Shown here piece after piece: positions 58,896-64,000 of a DNA stretch of 64,000 nucleotides. Location of the stretch: the NCBI RefSeq assembly GCF_000092185.1, contig NC_014160.1, positions 248,001 to 312,000 on the forward strand. The letters run 5' to 3'. The stretch is from Thermosphaera aggregans DSM 11486. Lineage in GTDB: Archaea > Thermoproteota > Thermoprotei_A > Sulfolobales > Desulfurococcaceae. The notes under the pieces were generated by a model. It did not search any database and was not told where the DNA came from. It saw nothing but the letters and a program-made list of their open reading frames with translations. The translations under genes and the position numbers were made by a program. Numbering within the stretch: the stretch's first letter is position 1; the number at the start of each line of letters is the position of its first letter.

Positions 58896-59903
58896 TTACA
58901 AAAACCATAATCCTACCAGTCCTATCAATATTTGAAGCATGAGTATGAAGTTCACAACATCTTTCTCTGTTGCCTTGCCCTTTACTCTTATCATAGTCTT
59001 CAATGCTAAGTGGGTTACACTGTAACATTTCTCATATGGGGGTTTTAACCCGCCGTCTTCCTGCGGTATTCCAAAATTCTCCTTGTACACACCGTTAGCG
59101 AGCCCCCTTAGGAAAAGGGCTAACTCTAAAAAGTACAGGGTAAACATGAGTATTCCAAATCTTTCAAAATTACCATATATTACTATTGATGCGTAGAAGG
59201 CACCTAACCCATACGTGAATGAATTTCCGGGCAATACTTTTGCTGGATACTTGTTGAAAAACAAGAAAACAAGAAGCGAGGTGATCACCGGGAGTATCAC
59301 GGGTATTAAATCCAGCAAGCCTTTCTTCAATAAGAACAAGCAGGTGAACGTTAGGATCGATATCCCCTGCAACGCTTCGAGACCGTTATACCCTGCGAGC
59401 ATATTGAAAGCATTGCTAGCTCCAACTACGCCTATGGGCACTGCTACCAACGGGTAGAGGAGTCCAAGGTCTAAAGGCCCTATAAAAGGTATTTCAACTA
59501 CCGAGTATCCCGCTTTGACAGCGACGAGAGGTAGAGCTATAGGTATTGTAAACAATACTCTTGCAATCGGAGAAACGCCTTTTTTCCAACCTAAGATGTC
59601 ATCAATAAAGCCTAGTAGCCCTGATAGAATCAACACTTGGGTAGTAGCTAGAAGATGTAAGATTCCGAAATCTCTTTCCGAGATGGTTTCTATCGCTATG
59701 TATGTAAGGATGCTTATCGAAGCGCTCAAGATTACCCATATCCCTCCTGCCTCGCTCACCTCTGGGTTACCATACTTGTTCATATCTTTCCCCTTAAAAC
59801 CGAGGAGTAGTGATTTTGGAATCCACCATTTCAGTAAAACGTATGTGGATATTATCGAGATGAGTGAGGGTATTATAATTTCCAAAGCGTTAATCAGCCC
59901 CAT
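58896..59903 (-). CDS. Polyprenyl-phosphate GlcNAc-1-phosphate transferase
   Basis: This Alg7/MraY/WecA-type membrane enzyme puts a sugar phosphate on dolichyl phosphate to start N-glycan synthesis. The conserved acidic loop is LLGFIDDILGWKKG, followed by NAFNMLAGYNGLEALQG. Hydrophobic segments number about 10. It has 335 residues. It is the last gene of a minus-strand operon and overlaps the XPF gene by 14 bases. It probably supplies the AglB pathway (37185-39665). Confidence 0.9.
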   Translation of the reverse strand: MGLINALEIIIPSLISIISTYVLLKWWIPKSLLLGFKGKDMNKYGNPEVSEAGGIWVILSASISILTYIAIETISERDFGILHLLATTQVLILSGLLGFIDDILGWKKGVSPIARVLFTIPIALPLVAVKAGYSVVEIPFIGPLDLGLLYPLVAVPIGVVGASNAFNMLAGYNGLEALQGISILTFTCLFLLKKGLLDLIPVILPVITSLLVFLFFNKYPAKVLPGNSFTYGLGAFYASIVIYGNFERFGILMFTLYFLELALFLRGLANGVYKENFGIPQEDGGLKPPYEKCYSVTHLALKTMIRVKGKATEKDVVNFILMLQILIGLVGLWFL

Positions 59904-60621
59904 CCTCCTCCCTCCACTCAGAATTAAATATTAGGAAAATCTCCTCAGCCCTTTTCTCCCCTATACTTTCCACTCTTAAAAGCTCCGATATCGAGGCGTT
60001 TGCGAGGTTTTTAAGCGTCTTAAAGGTTTTCAGAAGTTTCCTACCGATGACTGGCCCGGCTAAGCTTTCAGCAACGTACAGTATTCTCTCGTTAATGCTT
60101 AAAGGCTTTTTCTCAACCCTCATCCTGAATACTTTTTTACTACTTGTTTCACCCAAACTTTTAGCTTTGAGGATTATCCACTGCAATGTCTCCTCCAATC
60201 CAGGAGTATTTAAAACAGGTATTTCAAATTCCAGGATGAGAGTGTCAAGTATCCTGAGCAAACTCTGAGGCCTCCACCCCCTGTAATTGGCAAGCTCTTC
60301 TAAGCAACCTTCCAGGACGATTAAGGGTTTATGACCGTCTTTGACGGAGGCATTTTTCAACAGTTTAGCCTGCTCCCATATCCTGTTGTCTCTTATACTG
60401 TTCGCGAAATCATCAACAGTTTTCCTCTCCACCAAAATGCTTTGCCTCTCAGGGGGTGACAGTAAGAGGAAGTCCCCGGCAGGGAGGTTTTGAATAGCTA
60501 CTTTCAACCCAGCCGCCATCAGCTTCTTCTTCGCATCCGGATGTTTTGAATCCTCCTTCGAGTCTATGATAACGTCTACGGGAAAAAGTAGTGAAATGCT
60601 CATATAACCTAACCTTCCCAT
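59890..60621 (-). CDS. xpf: XPF/Mus81-type structure-specific nuclease
   Basis: This 243-residue crenarchaeal short XPF lacks the helicase domain of euryarchaeal Hef. It has the catalytic motif LVERKTVDDFANSI and upstream DVIIDSKEDSKHP, then two helix-hairpin-helix regions at the end (SLAGPVIGRKLLKTFKTLKNL; ISELLRVESIGEKRAEEIFLIF). Crenarchaeal XPF works with the PCNA clamp on branched DNA. Several Met occur near the start, and the ATG at 60603 (residue 7) is an alternative. It sits between lplA and the glycosyltransferase in a tight operon. Confidence 0.92.
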   Translation of the reverse strand: MGRLGYMSISLLFPVDVIIDSKEDSKHPDAKKKLMAAGLKVAIQNLPAGDFLLLSPPERQSILVERKTVDDFANSIRDNRIWEQAKLLKNASVKDGHKPLIVLEGCLEELANYRGWRPQSLLRILDTLILEFEIPVLNTPGLEETLQWIILKAKSLGETSSKKVFRMRVEKKPLSINERILYVAESLAGPVIGRKLLKTFKTLKNLANASISELLRVESIGEKRAEEIFLIFNSEWREEDGAD

Positions 60622-61397
60622 GTACTATTGTCCTTTTCTCTCAAGATTCCACTCGGGCGTACCATACTTGGAAGGGAGAATTTCTCAGCGACCTCTATTT
60701 CACAGGGCCTTGGAAGGTCGGAATACCTTGCCTTATTGTCTAATATTTCCATGAATGATTTTATTAAAGCTCTTACAATGTCTTCAACTCTCACACCGGG
60801 CTTTAAGGCACTAGTATTGGTAACCCTGTATTTAACGCTAGAAATCCCCTTATCGGACGGTTTTTTAAGCGGGATTTTTGAGAGGCTGGCCAGCACATCG
60901 AGGTTTACACTGTAGAGCACTGCTCCGTGAATAAATCCGCAGTTTTGCTCTCCCCTCAAGCTTGCAGCAACTCCGACAACCTTTCTATCTCCTATTATAA
61001 TGTCGTTCACGTTTTGAGCACTGGGGTTGAACCCTAGTTCTTCAAGTGCTCTTTCAATGCCCTTGACAATATCAATATATAGGTAGTCTGCGTCGCCTTT
61101 TCCATTAATGGGTTTAACCGATAAGGCAAAGTTTAAGTTATCAGGGTCTTGGTAGACGGCTCCACCGCCTGTGAACCTTTTTACGATACCTGCCTCTATT
61201 TGTTCGGCGTATTCAAGATTAACCTCTTCCGAAGCTTCCTGGAAAACCCCTATTTCCACAGCATTCTTATTCCGCCAAATTCTCAACACATCCACGGTTT
61301 TATCACTACACCTCCTATGGGGAAACGCCTCCTCCCATGCAAGATTCATCCACGAACTATCCGGCGTTTCCGTGAAAACCACCCTGAGCTCACTCAA
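60609..61397 (-). CDS. lplA: Lipoate-protein ligase A, catalytic subunit
   Basis: This enzyme activates lipoate with ATP and attaches it to carrier proteins such as GcvH or E2. LplA motifs are WMNLAWEEAF, VKRFTGGGAVYQDPDNLNFAL and VNDIIIGDRKVVGVAAS. The C-terminal accessory domain is a separate protein encoded just upstream (61390-61686), as in archaeal two-part ligases. The frame extends to 61436, but a TTG at 61397 preceded by GGAGAG gives a start close to the conserved RVVFTETPDS and reduces the overlap with lplB to eight bases. 262 residues. Confidence 0.88.
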   Translation of the reverse strand: MSELRVVFTETPDSSWMNLAWEEAFPHRRCSDKTVDVLRIWRNKNAVEIGVFQEASEEVNLEYAEQIEAGIVKRFTGGGAVYQDPDNLNFALSVKPINGKGDADYLYIDIVKGIERALEELGFNPSAQNVNDIIIGDRKVVGVAASLRGEQNCGFIHGAVLYSVNLDVLASLSKIPLKKPSDKGISSVKYRVTNTSALKPGVRVEDIVRALIKSFMEILDNKARYSDLPRPCEIEVAEKFSLPSMVRPSGILREKDNSTWEG

Positions 61398-61686
61398 CCG
61401 GTCTCTCCTCCACTGCTGTTTCAATGAGCTCATCAAGCGCGCGACCTACCAGTGTAGAGTTCTCTTTTTCAAACACACCACTGACAATGCTTGAAACCGT
61501 TTCATCCTCGAACCTCACGTCCTTCAAAGAATCCTCAATAATCCATATATCTTCTTTAGGGTATACGGAGAAGTCACCAATTATTATGACATCCCTGATT
61601 ATGTTTTGATTATCAGTTATGATTTTCACTTTGAATAATCCCTCTCTAGCCTCGTATTCATTGTAGTAAATCTTCAAGGCTATCAT
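61390..61686 (-). CDS. lplB: Lipoate-protein ligase accessory (C-terminal) domain protein LplB
   Basis: This 98-residue protein matches the C-terminal accessory domain of lipoate ligases, which in archaea such as Thermoplasma is a separate subunit needed for lipoate activation. The core is REGLFKVKIITDNQNIIRDVIIIGDFSVYP, resembling the KGKLVxVxV...GDFF pattern. It is the first gene of the operon lplB-lplA-xpf-GlcNAc-1-P transferase. The substrate carrier protein is not in this window. Confidence 0.82.
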   Translation of the reverse strand: MIALKIYYNEYEAREGLFKVKIITDNQNIIRDVIIIGDFSVYPKEDIWIIEDSLKDVRFEDETVSSIVSGVFEKENSTLVGRALDELIETAVEERPVE

Positions 61687-61823
61687 CCTTTAGATGTATA
61701 TAGTGGGCGAAACGTTAATATTTCTCCAATTAACCTATAGAATCAGTTATCCCAGTATCCATTAAAAACCTAAAAGGTAGCACGGTGAATGGAAAACTGG
61801 GCATAACCTCGCGCTTGAATGCT

Positions 61824-62459
61824 TCATGCGGGAGCACCATTACTTGACAATACCCTGGAAGCAAGCAGTATCCATATTTTTTCAATTCCTGAGAAAAGGG
61901 CTCTAAATTTTGATGCCTCCCTATTTTCAGCCAGGATTCTTGAAAGTTCTGAGAAGAAAGTGTTTAACTCAAGGTAAACCGTGTACAGTTTTTCCACAGG
62001 TTCTGACGCGGTTAAAGTTGCGATCAATAGTTCTTTGATAAAATTGAAAAGAGATTGAAGCAGTGTGTCATTCTCTAGGATGCTTCCTTGAGGAATACTA
62101 TACGTGATGGAGAGCGGTAAAACTGCTAATTGATCCACACAGGATGCTGGAAAACCGTTAATACTTAGGAGGTTTATCAGCATAAAGGTAGCCGTTTCTG
62201 ATTTTGAAAAAGGACCATAAACAAGATCTTTTAAGAAAGAGGAAACAGATTCAGGCTTACTCTCACACAGTGATTTTATAGCATGATAGGAAAGGTAAGA
62301 GGCCTCTTCGTACCTCCCTCTAAGTATTATCTCTTTCACATTCTCAAATATTTCTTCATTATTTAAAATGACACCATCTGTATCAAACGATTTTGAATCG
62401 TGTTTTTCAATAGTTCGGACACTACTGCCTTCGCCTCTACCGGTTTCCAGCGTGAACAA
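61824..62459 (-). CDS. Helical protein of unknown function
   Basis: I do not recognise this 211-residue protein. After a charged, low-complexity N terminus (about 35 residues) it is mainly amphipathic helices (EIFENVKEIILRGRYEEASYLSYHAIKSL) like a tetratricopeptide- or HEPN-like alpha-helical fold, and it ends in ...IWILLASRVLSSNGAPA. No signal peptide. The gene lies alone between the lipoate ligase operon and the acyl-CoA synthetase subunit gene, with about 80-140 bases of spacer each side. Confidence 0.5.
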   Translation of the reverse strand: MFTLETGRGEGSSVRTIEKHDSKSFDTDGVILNNEEIFENVKEIILRGRYEEASYLSYHAIKSLCESKPESVSSFLKDLVYGPFSKSETATFMLINLLSINGFPASCVDQLAVLPLSITYSIPQGSILENDTLLQSLFNFIKELLIATLTASEPVEKLYTVYLELNTFFSELSRILAENREASKFRALFSGIEKIWILLASRVLSSNGAPA

Positions 62460-62537
62460 CCCCCACCCGGGTTTTTCAAGTCAAAAATTATGGAAATTGG
62501 AATTTAAATCGAAATAGTTTAATTTGACAAGAACCTC

Positions 62538-63257
62538 CTAGTGTTTACGAAAGGTGGTTGGTTTTTTCAAAATAATTCTACCATCAATAACGTAAGCTTT
62601 ATCAGGGTATGCGAAGACTGGGTTTAAATCCATGGATTCTATCTCAGGATGTTCCTCCAGTATTTTTCCCACGGCAACTATTATCTCCGCTATTGAATAT
62701 TTGTTAACCGGTGGTTGCGCCCTATAGCCGTTTAGAATTGCTGAGGTTTTTACTTCATCAATCATTTCTAAAGCCTCCTTGACACTGAGTGGGGCAACCC
62801 TGAAGGACACGTCTCTGAAAACTTCGACGAATATCCCTCCCGCTCCGAACATAACAACACTTCCAAACACGGGGTCGTGAAGGCCTCCGATAATGATTTC
62901 GACGCCTTTAGGCATCATAGGCTGTAGGAGAAACCCGTTGATCCTGGCTTGAGGATTCCTGGCCCTAACTTTTTCCATAATCTCTTCTGCCGCTTTCAGC
63001 GCCTCGTGTTTCGACCAAATATCGAGCCTTACACCCCCCACATCGGTCTTGTGAATTATGTCGGGCGAGATAACCTTTATAACAAGAGGAAACCCTAGCT
63101 TCTCGGCCATCGATGAAACTTCATCAATACTTCTCGCAACCGCGTATGGAGCTACCGGGATATTATATGCTGTGAGAAGGTCGAACACCTCGTCCTCTAA
63201 AAGTTTCACACGTTCTTCGATATACACTTTGGTGATCAAGCCTGAAGCAGTACTCAT
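62538..63257 (-). CDS. acdB: ADP-forming acyl-CoA synthetase beta subunit
   Basis: This 239-residue ATP-grasp subunit of ADP-forming acetyl/acyl-CoA synthetase makes ATP from acyl-CoA at the end of peptide fermentation. Motifs are GFPLVIKVISPDIIHKTDVGGVRL (ATP-grasp N part), GFLLQPMMPKGVEIIIGGLHDPVFGSVVMFGAGGIFVEVF and ESMDLNPVFAYPDKAYVIDGRIIL. The alpha subunit, which binds CoA and carries the catalytic His, is not in this window. GTG or ATG start at 63257 region (MSTASG). The gene stands apart from its neighbours. Confidence 0.92.
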   Translation of the reverse strand: MSTASGLITKVYIEERVKLLEDEVFDLLTAYNIPVAPYAVARSIDEVSSMAEKLGFPLVIKVISPDIIHKTDVGGVRLDIWSKHEALKAAEEIMEKVRARNPQARINGFLLQPMMPKGVEIIIGGLHDPVFGSVVMFGAGGIFVEVFRDVSFRVAPLSVKEALEMIDEVKTSAILNGYRAQPPVNKYSIAEIIVAVGKILEEHPEIESMDLNPVFAYPDKAYVIDGRIILKKPTTFRKH

Positions 63258-63305
63258 ATCCCTGACTGAAGTATGATTTTGAAGGTTTTTAAATATTATT
63301 AAAAA

Positions 63306-63974
63306 CTACTTCTTTCTGCGTAGTACATAGATTAGAACAAGTAGAACTATTAACGCAGCACCTATACCTCCTAGAACCAGGATTTCGCCCTGAAGACCGC
63401 TGGGCTGTGCCGGGGTTGTTGTTTCAGGTGTTAGATAAAGCGTTATAGGGTAATATCCGGGTTGGGTTATTGTTATTAACGTGTTGCCATTGGAATACTT
63501 CGTGTTGATGGGTGGCTCAACATTGTACACCCCAACAAGGTTCACTGTTAAGTTGAGGGATATGTTATTGTATCTTGTTAAGTCAATATACGTCACATAG
63601 CTTCCCACACCAGCCTCTTCGAGGACGTTCTCGACAGTAAAGTATATGGTTATCTCTGAAGTATTAAATGCCAGGAATGATATTGTATTGTTTTCCAATT
63701 GATAATCGCTAACTAGTACGCCGTTACCGCTTGTAATGTTTAAAACAGAGACTTGTCCTTCAAAAGGAATGTATACACTAACTAGCGTGTAGTTAGTTAA
63801 GGTCTCAGCGTATTTTATCTTAATATACCCTGTGAAGGAGTTTTCAATGGGGCTTCCTACAACGTATATTTCAAGATTGGTTAACGTGTTGGAAATGCTG
63901 GTTTGAGCTATCATCAGCGACAGAATTATGAGGGCGAAGAATAGCATACTTTTTCTCTCCAAGCTTACCACCAT
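63306..63974 (-). CDS. Membrane-anchored, N-glycosylated surface protein
   Basis: This 222-residue protein has a signal-like N terminus (MLFFALIILSLMIAQTSIS), an extracytoplasmic beta-rich domain with six N-x-S/T sequons (NYT, NIT, NNT, NTS, NIS, NLT), a Thr/Pro linker (TPETTTPAQPSG) and a C-terminal anchor (GGIGAALIVLLVLIYVLRRKK). It is a plausible substrate of AglB. The family is not recognised; the overall layout resembles archaeal surface-layer-associated or pilin-type accessory proteins. The start may be the later ATG at residue 10. Confidence 0.75.
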   Translation of the reverse strand: MVVSLERKSMLFFALIILSLMIAQTSISNTLTNLEIYVVGSPIENSFTGYIKIKYAETLTNYTLVSVYIPFEGQVSVLNITSGNGVLVSDYQLENNTISFLAFNTSEITIYFTVENVLEEAGVGSYVTYIDLTRYNNISLNLTVNLVGVYNVEPPINTKYSNGNTLITITQPGYYPITLYLTPETTTPAQPSGLQGEILVLGGIGAALIVLLVLIYVLRRKK

Positions 63975-64000
63975 GAACCTATTGTCATGGCTTTGCCTTA

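Noticed and set aside
1-64000. CRISPR array, insertion sequence or provirus
   Set aside because: No regular repeat-spacer pattern, transposase, integrase or terminal inverted repeat was found on reading both strands.

Overview
This window looks like chromosome from a hyperthermophilic, peptide-fermenting crenarchaeon, most likely of the Desulfurococcaceae (Thermosphaera/Desulfurococcus/Staphylothermus type). The signs are a Cren7 chromatin protein, a short CdvB/ESCRT-III protein, Hel308, a short crenarchaeal XPF nuclease, AglB, archaeal PheS/PheT, archaeal type II GAPDH, an ADP-forming acyl-CoA synthetase subunit and a mevalonate pathway. Genes are dense, with many GTG and TTG starts and GGTG-type ribosome binding sites. 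I saw no rRNA, tRNA, CRISPR array or insertion sequence. No stretch over about 300 bases lacks a gene.

Layout. 1-3386: end of a hexuloisomerase gene, three small unknown genes, then an ECF vitamin-type transporter (QueT-like S, A and T subunits; the T subunit seems to use a CTG start). 3383-8523: M29 aminopeptidase, ferritin, a CitG-like protein, a molybdopterin oxidoreductase and a YgeW-like carbamoyltransferase. 8644-13977: a complete dipeptide/oligopeptide ABC operon whose binding-protein gene carries one frameshift. 14023-20826: PheS and PheT on opposite strands, flanking an RNA m5C methyltransferase, a radical SAM protein and a CPA2 antiporter. 20837-26799: M28-like peptidase, alpha-glucan phosphorylase, universal stress protein and the gap-pgk pair.

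26936-37113 is the most interesting stretch: a PreA-like flavoprotein with two Fe-S sites, Cren7, an SsnA-like amidohydrolase coupled to an EamA permease, carbamate kinase, a radical SAM/DNA glycosylase pair, a second YgeW-like carbamoyltransferase, a DUF711 protein and a divergent true ornithine carbamoyltransferase. The gene types parallel the E. coli ygeW-yqeA-ssnA purine/ureide catabolism locus. They suggest a pathway in which a carbamoylated intermediate is phosphorolysed and carbamate kinase makes ATP.

37185-49768: AglB, a CdvB paralogue, Mrp/NBP35 ATPase, mevalonate kinase, nitrilase, an ABC exporter, an odd ferredoxin, a P-loop protein, and DUF84 and DUF72 proteins. 49773-63974: a MoeA-binding-protein fusion, Hel308, uracil phosphoribosyltransferase, HypA with an Mrp-type HypB, class II HMG-CoA reductase, an MFS carrier, a shrunken subtilisin remnant, a GlcNAc-1-P transferase/XPF/two-part lipoate ligase operon, an acyl-CoA synthetase beta subunit and a glycosylated surface protein.

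Together the genes describe a cell that imports peptides, degrades them, harvests ATP by substrate-level phosphorylation, makes isoprenoid lipids through mevalonate and N-glycosylates its surface. All identities are read from sequence motifs and remembered family features. No database search was run.
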